From: Enoplolaimus lenunculus
Lineage: Eukaryota; Nematoda; Enoplea; Enoplida; Thoracostomopsidae
Assembly (NCBI GenBank): GCA_030248215.1
Contig: JASANG010002771.1
Span: forward strand, 94,270-158,269
DNA: 64,000 nucleotides
Direction: 5' to 3'
Part shown: one piece after another, positions 34,266-46,200 of the stretch
Layout: each line of letters opens with the position of its first letter
How positions within the stretch are numbered: the stretch's first letter is position 1
The notes under the pieces: generated by a model
What the model was told of the DNA's origin: nothing
The model's input: only the letters and a program-made list of their open reading frames with translations
Databases searched by the model: none
Position numbers and translations under genes: made by a program

Positions 34266-34977
34266 TCTTTGTTTGGGCCACTCAGCCAATCATCTTTTGC
34301 CTATAGGTTTTTAGATATAATTTAGTTTTTTAATAGGTATATACTCCAAAACACACAAAAACTTTAATTTTGTGTTGAGAATGAATACATAAACATAAAT
34401 GAATAGCTGCCTGAAGCCAATTTACCTTGCTAGGAAAATAAACGTTTTTTAGGTACGGGGCACACAAGGGTTTTCGTGGAGTTACAAACAAGGTTGAAAA
34501 TTTTCCATGGAGGGGGTAAAATTCTCCTAGAGGGAAACTGAACCTCCTCTTAGTTCCCCTAAGGCTAAGAAAAGTGAGTTTGCCTAAGCATTTAACAGCC
34601 TATATTGCCTGAGCCTAAGCCAAATGACATAATGTTAAATGTAAGCTGAAAAAAGAGTACAAGAGCCATTCGGCGTTTAATGTGAAGTAAAATGGAGTTG
34701 ATTTTTATTGAAACGGCGCGGTGTTTCTGCCCCATCATCTGATCGGTTCGAACCCTTGGTCGTACCAAAAGTGCATCATACAAGAGTGTGCAACTGTTTC
34801 ACGTTCCACGTGGTACAAAAAATATCACCTGGCGTTGCGTTTTCGGCCGACTCCCCTTGTTTATTAGAGGGGTCGCTATTACATACGGTAACCCTAAATT
34901 AAACTATAAGCCGAGCAATTTTTGATGCCGCACGCATAAAGTGTCATGGTTCGCAAAGATTGTAACCCCCTTTAAAC

Positions 34978-35757
34978 AAAGGGGGAGAGTAGGCCAAAAA
35001 TGCAACGCCTATACATTCTTTGGTACACAGAATGTACCCAGTTGCACTATCTTGTTAGAAAGAATGATCATCCACTCTTGGTTGTACTAACATGTTTTTA
35101 AATGCGTCAAAGGGGGAGAGTAGGCCAAAATGCAACGCGTGTACATTCTTTGGTACACAGAATGTACCCAGTTGCACTATCTTGTTAGAAAGAATGATCA
35201 TCCACTCTTGGTTGTACTAACATGTTTTTAAATGCGTCAAAGGGGGAGAGTAGGCCAAAATGCAACGCGTGTACATTCTTTGGTACACAGAATGTACCCA
35301 GTTGCACTATCTTGTTAGAAAGAATGATCATCCACTCTTGGTTGTACTAACATGTTTTTAAATGCGTCAAAGGGGGAGAGTAGGCCAAAAATGCAACGCC
35401 TATACATTCTTTGGTACACAGAATGTACCCGTTGCACTATCTTGTTAGAAAGAATGATCATCCACTCTTGGTTGTACTAACATGTTTTTAAATGCGTCAA
35501 AGGGGGAGAGTAGGCCAAAATGCAACGCGTGTACATTCTTTGGTACACAGAATGTACCCAGTTGCACTCTCTTGTTATAAAGAATGATCATCCACTCTTG
35601 GTTGTACTAATATGTTTTTAAATGCGTCAAAGGGGGAGAGTAGGCCAAAAATGCAACGCGTGTACATTCTTTGGTACACAGAATGTACCCAGTTGCACTC
35701 TCTTGTTAGAAAGAATGATCATCCACTCTTGGTTGTACTAACATGTTTTTAAAGGCG
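34978..35757. repeat. Six-unit 130-bp tandem array
   Basis: Six near-identical 130 bp units starting AGGGGGAGAGTAGGCCAAAA. Each holds a 9 bp inverted repeat GTACATTCT...AGAATGTAC spaced by 9 bp. Units differ by only a few bases, so the array is young. It is about 0.5 kb beyond the channel gene's stop codon. Confidence 0.97.
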
Positions 35758-35929
35758 TCTTCCCTTAAACGAATTCACTTCAAACTAAAGTTTTGTCAAA
35801 AATAATTTTGTCAGCTTGCTGTGTTCGCTCGCAAACTAAGTTTTAAGGTTATAATTTACCGAAATAAAATTCCGGCTTCGACACGCGTTTGATTATTAAA
35901 ATTCAAAAAAAACAGTGACAAAATGAAAT

Positions 35930-35972
35930 CTACTACAATTCGTCGCCCGACAACTTGTCGTCCAACACTATC
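35930..35972. mobile_element. Half copy of a CGTCGCCCGACAAC MITE
   Basis: ACAATTCGTCGCCCGACAAC followed by TTGTCGTCC equals one end of the element at 62249-62421. Confidence 0.6.
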
Positions 35973-36302
35973 CTATAAAGCCTATAAATAAATCTAATTA
36001 TAATGCTAAGCGTATTACCCTTAAAACTAACCCAAAGCCTTAGGATAACGATAGGCAAACTAACTGTCGAGTCGATGAAATTAGCCCAACTGCCCCCATC
36101 CGTTGGCTACGGGCCCGGCCAATATGTTAGAATTATTAAACAATGGTCACCCTCACAGTGTCTGTGTTGCTGCTATATTACTTGTATTTCGTTATTCTAG
36201 TATACTCTATGAGTCAAAGGGTTAAAATAATCACACGGTCCGATTTATATATATGCCATAGCTTTAATAGTGTACGGATCAGTAAATGCAAAACACTGGC
36301 TT

Positions 36303-37247
36303 TTAGTAGCCAAGATCCCGGTCCCAAACTGGATACAGTGACGTGTAGACGAGCATAAATATAATGAAAAATGTCGGAAACAAAATTCTTGCCGCCTTGT
36401 CGACAAATTTCGATTTTTGATAGCTGGGTGAGCGGTGTGAAGATTTTTTGGATGGACAACCATTTTTTCGGTTATGTCTGTTTTTATTATTATTATTATT
36501 ATTATTATTGTTGTTGTTGTTGTTGTTCTTGTTGTTGTTGTTTTTGTTGGTAGTGGGGATGTTGATGTTGGTGTTGCTGTTGTTGTTGCTATCATTATCG
36601 TTATAGCTATGATCATAATTATCATCAAAAATAATCTTATTCGTTACGTTGCCCTTATTTATCCCCGCGACTCTGTCCCTGCTCTGTGAGACGTGAATTC
36701 GTTTTGCTTCAAAATCAAACGTGGTAACTCGTTTCCTTGGAACTGTCATCGAATGCTGCCTGCCCAGGGCGCATTCTTGTTGATCCTGCCGTCTGCCGTT
36801 TTGTTCGTGAAGCAGTCCCGAAATGGGTTGTTGGCTGTACGAGAACGGGATTTGCCCTTCGGCACGACTCGCAAACCAAGGTACGGCTCCAGATTCTGAT
36901 GACACTTCTAAAAGTTGAGAATCTGCTGATTCAGGGACCTGAGTAGTAGTAATAAGTGGACGTAACTTACAGTAACGGTCATGGCTAAGGCGTGGACCAC
37001 GTAGAGACATTACAAACGGATCCCGGGATGCAGATTGTGGGGTAAGACACTGTTCGACACGTACCGTAGGAGGATACAACTGCTGTGTATCATCTGTAGT
37101 GTCAACAGCGTCCGAATTTAAACTGTCTTCTGGGTTGGAAACATCTCGACGGCCTGGGACGCTGTGCGACCGTTCAGGATTGTGATTGACGTAGACCAAA
37201 TTACTGTCGCATTGGGACTGAAACGATTTTGTGCCGGAAACTGTTGT
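36303..37247 (-). CDS. Channel terminal exon: rest of cytoplasmic loop and TM4
   Basis: Acceptor AATTTTAG, phase 0. About 275 loop residues carry many Ser/Thr and an Asn run at 36480-36550 coded by an AAT/AAC microsatellite, then KFVDKAARILFPTFFIIFML and VYTSLYPVWDRDLGY before the stop. Part of the Asn-rich stretch could be a retained intron, but no better splice pair was seen. Confidence 0.9.
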   Translation of the reverse strand, partial: TTVSGTKSFQSQCDSNLVYVNHNPERSHSVPGRRDVSNPEDSLNSDAVDTTDDTQQLYPPTVRVEQCLTPQSASRDPFVMSLRGPRLSHDRYCKLRPLITTTQVPESADSQLLEVSSESGAVPWFASRAEGQIPFSYSQQPISGLLHEQNGRRQDQQECALGRQHSMTVPRKRVTTFDFEAKRIHVSQSRDRVAGINKGNVTNKIIFDDNYDHSYNDNDSNNNSNTNINIPTTNKNNNNKNNNNNNNNNNNNNNKNRHNRKNGCPSKKSSHRSPSYQKSKFVDKAARILFPTFFIIFMLVYTSLYPVWDRDLGY

Positions 37248-40200
37248 CTAAAATTTACAAAATTTGAAAAAATATATTGTTGTCATTTCAGAGCGGAAAA
37301 CTATTACATTTAAAGATGTGAATTCGTTTTAGATTAAGTTTAAGCATAAAACCGTAATCGAATCTGGATGGATTAATGATTGTACACTGTTTGTTAGCGT
37401 CCGTAACTGTGCAGTATAGTACGTACGCGAGCAATTAGCGTGGTATACCGAACAAAGATCGGACGGTGACGTACGGTGACGAACGGCGACGGACAGGGAC
37501 GCACAGCGACGTACGGTGATGATAGGCGACGGGCGGTAGTAAAATTTTTTGAAAAGTATAGCGGCCATCCTTAGTTGACTTGCAAGCGATGATTCAAGTT
37601 AGCATTTAAAATAATATCGCCAGAAATTGGCAAGTTCTTTGAGAAACATGAACACTGCGAGCTATGGGTATTATAGGTTTAACCCTTTCTCACATGAATG
37701 TTTCCTATTTCCCCTGAGACCTACTGTTATGCTAGGATTCGAACTCCAGTGACTGGAGTGGGAGGCGTATACCATCACCGCTCAGCTATAGGAGCTTGAC
37801 GCTCGAGCCCGAGGGGGCTCTCACGTCTTGTGGTGATTTAGTACTATGTATACGTGTTGCAATTGTTAAACACAGTGCGATATACAATATTTAACGTATA
37901 TACACTGCGCTTAGTTGCCTATAGGCAACGGACACACGACTCCATCGTGGCCCATCAAAATTTGTAAAATTTTAAAATTTTGACCAATGAGTCACTGACT
38001 TATTTCCAACTGTGTCAGAATGAGTCACTGACTTATTTTCAACTGTGTCAGAATGAGTCACTGACTTATTTTCAACTGTGTCAGAATGAGTCACTGACTT
38101 ATTTTCAACTGTGTCAGAATGAGTCACTGACTTATTTCCAACTGTGTCAGAAAGAGTCACTGACTTATTTTCAACTGTGTCAGAATGAGTCACTGACTTA
38201 TTTCCAACTGTGTCAGAATGAGTCACTGACTTATTTCCAACTGTGTCAGAATGAGTCACTGACTTATTTCCAACTGTGTCAGAATGAGTCACTGACTTAT
38301 TTCCAACTGTGTCAGAGGGTGGTCCTCCACGCAATGCCCCTTCTTACAAATCTTTCTTCATCCTGTCTTCTCACATCGCCCACATTTGTATTCAACTCTT
38401 GGGATCTCATCGTTGAGCCGCAATCCCAATCGTTTAAATCTTCCCTTGATAACTCCAGTTGGTGACCTTCGCACTGACACTGATGTGGTTGTAGAATAAC
38501 GTTAATTTTTGACAAATGCCTCGAAACCCCGTCAATAATTGATTCAGCACGGCTGGTTTTATGGATCCGACCCCGGCCTCCTGGGGCCCAGCCGCCGCCG
38601 GAATGGCCGTCTTTGTCGGGCCGTTCGAAGCGTTCTCGGCGTGCCAAATAGTTGACAAACGCAAATTCGACCAGGGCTAAGAAAACAAACGTGGTGCAAG
38701 CGCCGATCCAAACATCGATTGCCTGAAAAGTTTAAAATCAGCTCTGTAGCCGCATTCTCAACTGCGAGTGGTAGCAATTGCCAGTTAGTAATAGATTTTC
38801 AAGCAAACAAACTACAGCAGTTGAGGAGCTAAACTTTCACAAAGTAACTACACAACGTTTCATCAACTGATGATAGGTGCTACACACACTTGAGAATACA
38901 TACCCTGATACTAAATTGAAGCGAGTGTCGGCTTAAATTTTTTAACTAAACTAAATTAACCTTAATAAAGTAAAATCTGTAACCGATTCAAGCAAATTCC
39001 CGAAAGCAAGGGCATAACCATAAAAAGGTTTCATAGGTCAAAAGCCCCCCTCTGACATTTTTGTTCAATTTTTACGTCCTTTTCAGTCGGTAATACAAGG
39101 AACTTCGCGTCGTAATTTTATTACACATCACCCCCCATTTAAAAAATCTATGCTTACGCCCACGTGTGAAACTTATCTTTACTGCACAAAGTCCATCTTA
39201 TACGCTTTAAATCAAACTTTCAAGTTGAGTTTAAGTAATAAAATTTTGGATTTACACTTCAAAAGATACATTTAATTCAGTTCAAAACAAACTTTCAACG
39301 TAAGTTTAAGTATTAAAATTTTGAATTTACACTTCAAAAGATACATTTAACTCAGTTCAAAACAAACTTTCAACTTAAGTTTAAGTATTAAAATTTTGAA
39401 TTTACATTCAAAAGATACATTTAACTCAGTTCAAAACATACTTTCAACTTGAGTTTAAGTATTAAAATTTTGAATTTACACTTCAAAAGATACATTTAAC
39501 TGAGTTCAAAACAAACTTTCAACTTAACTTTAAGTATTGAAATTTTGAATTTACACTTCAAAAGATACATTTTTACTCAGTTCAAAACAAACTTTCAACG
39601 TAAGTTTAAGTATTAAAATTTTGAATTTACACTTCAAAAGATACATTTAACTCAGTTCAAAGAAACTTTCAACTTAAGTTTAAGTATAAAAATTTTGAAT
39701 TTAAACTACAAAAGATACATTTAACTCAGTTCAAAGAAACTTTCAACTTAAGTTTAAGTATTAAAATTTTGAATTTACACTTCAAAAGATAAATTTAACT
39801 CAGTTCAAAACAAACTTTCAACTTGAGTTTAAGTATTAAAATTTTGAATTTACACTTCAAAAGATACATTTAACTCAGTTCAAAACAAACTTTCAACGTA
39901 AGTTTAAGTATTAAAATTTTGAATTTACACTTCAAAAGATACATTTAACTCAGTTCAATGAATCTTTCAACTTAAGTTTAAGTATTAAAATTTTGAATTT
40001 ACACTTCAAAAGATACATTTAACTCAGTTCAATGAATCTTTCAACTTAAGTTTAAGTATTAAAATTTTGAATTTACACTTCAAAAGATACATTTAACTCA
40101 GTTCAAAACAAACTTTCAACTTAAGTTTAAGTATTAAAATTTTGAATTTACACTTCAAAAGATACATTTAACTCAGTTCAAAACAAACTTTCAACTTGAG

Positions 40201-43200
40201 TTTAAGTATTAAAATTTTGAATTTACACTTCAAAAGATACATTTAACTCACTTCAAAACAATCTTTCAACTTAACTTTAAGTATTTAAATTTTGAATTTA
40301 CACTTCAAAAGATACATTTAATTCAGTTCAAAACAAACTTTCAACTTAAGTTTAAGTATTAAAATTTTGAATTTACACTTCAAAAGATACATTTTTACTC
40401 AGTTCAAAACAAACTTTCAACGTAAGTTTAAGTATTAAAATTTTGAATTTACACTTCAAAAGATACATTTAACTCAGTTCAATGAAACTTTCAACTTAAG
40501 TTTAAGTATAAAAATTTTGAATTTAAACTACAAAAGATACATTTAATTCAAAAAATTTCAACTTAAGTTTAAGTATTAAAATTTTGAATTTACACTTCAA
40601 AAGATAATTTAACTCAGTTCAAAACAAACTTTCAACTTAAGTTTAAGTATTAAAATTTTGAATTTACACTTCAAAAGATACATTTAACTCAGTTAAAAAA
40701 ACTTTCAAGTAAGTTTAAGTATTAAAATTTTGAATTTACACTTAAAAGATACATTTAAAAAACTTTCTTATTTATTTGATTTTGTTACACTTCAAGATAT
40801 TTAACTCTTCAACAATAATCACTTAAGTTTAAGTATTAAAATTTTGAATTTACACTAAAAGATACATTTAACTCAGTTCAAAGAATCTTCAACTTAAGTT
40901 TAAGTAATAAAATTTTGAATTTACACTTCAAAAGATACATTTAACTGAGTTCAAAACAAACTTTCAACTTAAGTTTAAGTATTAAAATTTTGAATTTACA
41001 CTTCAAAAGATACATTTAACTCAGTTCAATGAATCTTTCAACTTAAGTTTAAGTATTAAAATTTTGAATTTACACTTCAAAAGATACATTTAACTCAGTT
41101 CAATGAATCTTTCAACTTAAGTTTAAGTATTAAAATTTTGAATTTACACTTCAAAAGATACATTTAATAGTTAAAAACTAAATTAACTAGTTAATATTAA
41201 AATTTTAATTTACATTAAGATAATTTAATAGTTAAAATTTATTAAGTTTAGTATTAATTTTGAATTTACACAAATTATAGTTCAAAATCAACTTAAGTAT
41301 TAATTTTATTACCTTCAAAAGATACATTTAAACAAACTTTCAACTTAACTTTAAGTATTGAAATTTTGAATTTACACTTCAAAAGATACATTTAACTCAG
41401 TTCAAAACAAACTTTCAACGTAAGTTTAAGTATTGAAATTTTGAATTTACACTTCAAAAGATACATTTAACTCAGTTCAAAACAAACTTTCAACGTAAGT
41501 TTAAGTATTAAAATTTTGAATTTACACTTCAAAAGATACATTTAACTCAGTTCAAAGAAACTTTCAACTTAAGTTTAAGTATTAAAATTTTGAATTTACA
41601 CTACAAAAGATACATTTAACTGAGTTCAAAACAAACTTTCAACTTAACTTTAAGTATTGAAATTTTGAATTTACACTTCAAAAGATACATTTTTACTCAG
41701 TTCAAAACAAACTTTCAACGTAAGTTTAAGTATTAAAATTTTGAATTTACACTTCAAAAGATACATTTAACTCAGTTCAAAGAAACTTTCAACCTAAGTT
41801 TAAGTATTAAAATTTTGAATTTACACTACAAAAGATACATTTAACTCAGTTCAAAGAAACTTTCAACTTAAGTTTAAGTATTAAAATTTTGAATTTACAC
41901 TTCAAAAGATAAATTTAACTCAGTTCAAAACAAACTTTCAACTTGAGTTTAAGTATTAAAATTTTGAATTTACACTTCAAAAGATACATTTAACTCAGTT
42001 CAAAACAAACTTTCAACGTAAGTTTAAGTATTAAAATTTTGAATTTACACTTCAAAAGATACATTTAACTCAGTTCAAAGAAACTTTCAACTTAAGTTTA
42101 AGTATTAAAATTTTGAATTTACACTACAACAGATACATTTAACTCAGTTCAAAGAAACTTTCAACTTAAGTTTAAGTATTAAAATTTTGAATTTACACTT
42201 CAAAAGATACATTTAACTCAGTTCAAAACAAACTTTCAACTTAAGTTTAAGTATTAAAATTTTGAATTTACACTTCAAAAGATACATTTAACTCAGTTCA
42301 AAACAAACTTTCAACTTGAGTTTAAGTATTAAAATTTTGAATTTACACTTCAAAAGATACATTTAACTCAGTTCAAAACAAACTTTCAACTTAACTTTAA
42401 GTATTGAAATTTTGAATTTACACTTCAAAAGATACATTTAACTCAGTTCAAAACAAACTTTCAACGTAAGTTTAAGTATTGAAATTTTGAATTTACACTT
42501 CAAAAGATACATTTAACTCAGTTCAAAACAAACTTTCAACTTAAGTTTAAGTATTAAAATTTTGAATTTACACTTCAAAAGATACATTTAACTCAGTTCA
42601 AAGAAACTTTCAACTTAAGTTTAAGTATTAAAATTTTGAATTTACACTACAAAAGATACATTTAACTCAGTTCAAAGAAACTTTCAACTTAAGTTTAAGT
42701 ATTAAAATATTGAATTTACACTTCAAAAGATACATTTTACTCAGTTCAAAGAAACTTTCAACTTAAGTTTAAGTATTAAAATATTGAATTTACACTTCAA
42801 AAGATACATTTTACTCAGTTCAAAGAAACTTTCAACTTAAGTTTAAGTATTAAAATATTGAATTTACACTTCAAAAGATACATTTTACTCAGTTCAAAGA
42901 AACTTTCAACTTAAGTTTAAGTATTAAAATATTGAATTTACACTTCAAAAGATACATTTTACTCAGTTCAAAGAAACTTTCAACTTAAGTTTAAGTATTA
43001 AAATATTGAATTTACACTTCAAAAGATACATTTTACTCAGTTCAAAGAAACTTTCAACTTAAGTTTAAGTATTAAAATATTGAATTTACACTACAAAAGA
43101 TACATTTAACTCAGTTCAAAGAAACTTTCAACTTAAGTTTAAGTATTAAAATATTGAATTTACACTTCAAAAGATACATTTTACTCAGTTCAAAGAAACT

Positions 43201-46200
43201 TTCAACTTAAGTTTAAGTATTAAAATATTGAATTTACACTTCAAAAGATACATTTTACTCAGTTCAAAGAAACTTTCAACTTAAGTTTAAGTATTAAAAT
43301 TTTGAATTTACACTACAAAAGATACATTTAACTCAGTTCAAAGAAACTTTCAACTTAAGTTTAAGTATAAAAATTTTAAATTTAAACTACAAAAGATACA
43401 TTTAACTCAGTTCAAAGAAACTTTCAACTTAAGTTTAAGTATTAAAATTTTGAATTTACACTTCAAAAGATAAATTTAACTCAGTTCAAAACAAACTTTC
43501 AACTTGAGTTTAAGTATTAAAATTTTGAATTTACACTTCAAAAGATACATTTAACTCAGTCAGAGCAGCTTGCAATACCTTTGTATACGACACCGGAGGC
43601 AGTGTATCTTTAATATTTGAACCCTGAGCAGTTGTGGTCAATAGCGTCGTAACTCCAAGGGTGACTCGAGCAGGCACTGAGTCGACATCCAACCAAAATC
43701 CAATCCAAGACGCCATAACCAAAAGAACATTGGGCAAATACGCTTGAACCAAATGATAGCCTAATTCACGGTTGAATACAAATTCAACTCGAAGACAACT
43801 GAAGTTACCTGAAATGAAATTGAAGCCAAATTATTAATTTATCGTTAAGCAATAGGTTACCCAGTGGCGTGCCAACGGTGACAGGGGCTCCCTTCACAAT
43901 CAGACCGGTAGGGAACGCCCCAAAATGAACTATTAATTTTTTGAGCTAATGAATATATACACTGTAAATTCCATTCAGTTGATTTTAACGCAAAATGAGT
44001 TGAAACCACTCAGAAACCTGAGCGCTGAATTTGGTCTTTCAGAACTCAGGTTTCTGAATTGATTGAACTTATTCTGAGTTAATTTACCAACTGAACCGGA
44101 ATTAAATCAGCTCAGAACACTGGAAAAAATGGTGAGTCAAATTGACTCTTTCCGAAATAGGCTCTACGGGACTACATAAACTGAGTCAAATTCGACTCCG
44201 CCGGAGTCAATGTTCGCGACACTGAGTCGCACGTTTGACTCTGGCGGAGTCGAATTTGACTAGTTTGTGCATTAACCAATAGCCTATTTCGGAAAAAGTC
44301 AATTTGATTCACCATTTTTTGCAGTGTATTAACTGAGTTTGACACATTTTGAATGCGAGTTGCGCCGCGTGGCCCCGTCGTCATAAATTTCACGGCCAAT
44401 GTATAGAGCAGGGCCGGAACAGTAGTATAAGCATATTCCTAAGCCTAAGCCTAAGCCTAAGCCTCAGCCTCAACATAAGAATGAGCCTATACCTAAGCCT
44501 AAGCCTAAGCTTAAGCAAAAAAAATTAGTCTAAAGCTTAAGCTTACTTTATTACAGTCCCGCCGGAAAACGTTCCGGCCTTGTTCTATACATGGGACAAT
44601 TTCACGATCTACAAGTACCAATCGAGCATACCTGTATAATGTTCATTACGGCAATCCAACGTTGAAATTGCAGTTAAATTAAATTTCGGCAGTTGAAGAT
44701 CTAAATTGACTGAAATCGGATTCGAATTTTTCCATTCAAAAATCAACGCAGTTTCTGTGAAGCTGACTAAAATATTAATTCAAATGTTAAAAAATATACA
44801 AACGCTAAAAATTTTAAAGTAGTATACGTATTATGTTTCCGTGAAATTTTATAAAAATAGAAGACAATTTGTCGGAGCCTTATGTCCTAAATTGAAATCG
44901 AATTTTGTCTCTGCCAATTTGTACCGTCATACAAAGTTCGGCCCATGTCACTTTAAGGGGCGTCCAGGTTTCTGGTGGGTCTATAAAACAGTAGGTTTAG
45001 AGTCTAGATTACATTTTTTGCTTAGGCTTAGGCTTAGACTTAGGTTAGGAACACATTTTTGCAACGCTTAGGCTTAGGCTTAGGCGTAGGCTTAGGCTTA
45101 GGCTTAGGCTTAAAAATACACTGAATTTACTCTTACGATTCTTAAAGTAACATTGGCCAAATTTCAATATTCACAGGGGACAGGGTTACAAACCGTTCGC
45201 TCCTACAAATGGTATACCCAATAGTTCGCATAGCTTCAGCTATAATTGAACATCTTCAAATCTTCCGCTGTTTTTTGCCAGTTTCTGATTACACCATTAC
45301 TTATAGATTTTAGGTTTAAGCTCATACTTGCTTAGGTTCCAGACGCAGGCACAAAGTTAGGTTTAGGTTCAGTGTTCGGTTTAGGCTAATGCTTAGGCTT
45401 AGGCTTATGGGTGAAGTGTACCACCGACGCCAATCGTGTTTGACCAAGTGAAAACTTACAACTTCCTAATTGCATTAGACAGCGTTGCGTATCAAATGGA
45501 TAATCGCGTAAATTCATATCGCACGATAACACCAACGAGTATCTAAAACTAACATATCATGCAGTATCTATAATTGCTAATTTCACATAATCAGTGAACT
45601 CCAGTCGAGTACCCGTATTTTTAATATTAGCCGGAACCGGAAGCAAAACGAACAGCTAGAAAGTTTTGACGGGAGGGGGTGAACATAGAATTCCTATCAG
45701 CAGTATCGTTTTTTGCATCAAAAAATTTGCCTACAAACACACCGTGTCCCCGGCCCCAACTCTGGATCCGCCCCTAGTAAGGCGGTCCGTTTCTTTGTAA
45801 TTGATATCGAAAGTTAGCTAAAACACCATGGTATTGAGTCACTGTTAACGATTTACCAAGTCAATGCTGAACTAATATTTATTTTTTGCGTAGAGGCCAT
45901 CCTAATTTCTATGTACACCCCTGGGTAAATGTATCGCAACAGAATCGATCTTAAACGATTACCCGAAGACCCTAGAAATTCAGCTGAGATAAAGTTACAC
46001 GTTAGGTTTAAGTGGTTTGCTGGAACGATGCGCAAATTAAGTATAGCCGGCGGTCAAATGTACGCCGCTTTTTATACTGGTTTAGTCGGTTTTAGACGCT
46101 TAGTAGACATATAAGCTTACTGTAAATACAACCGAGGGTGTTTGGCAAAATTTGGAATTTTTTATTTTTCCTCTGGGTGGATTAAAAATGACCAAAATGA

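Larger units (their letters stand above)
26613..36302. other. Region between the giant PHYHIP-like gene and the channel gene
   Basis: No supported exon. Contents: tRNA-like sequences (27847, 28959, 29390), a MITE fragment (27265-27345), one weak plus-strand ORF (28312), low-complexity CCCAGTTT sequence (29905-30100), several MITEs and two tandem arrays. The promoter and first exon of the giant gene may be in its left part. Confidence 0.5.

Noticed and set aside
34978-35757. CRISPR-like array
   Set aside because: Units are contiguous 130 bp repeats without unique spacers, in an animal genome.
37972-38465. Open frames of 120 and 161 codons on opposite strands
   Set aside because: They are read-through of a 33 bp repeat, whose length is a multiple of three; the repeat is intronic.
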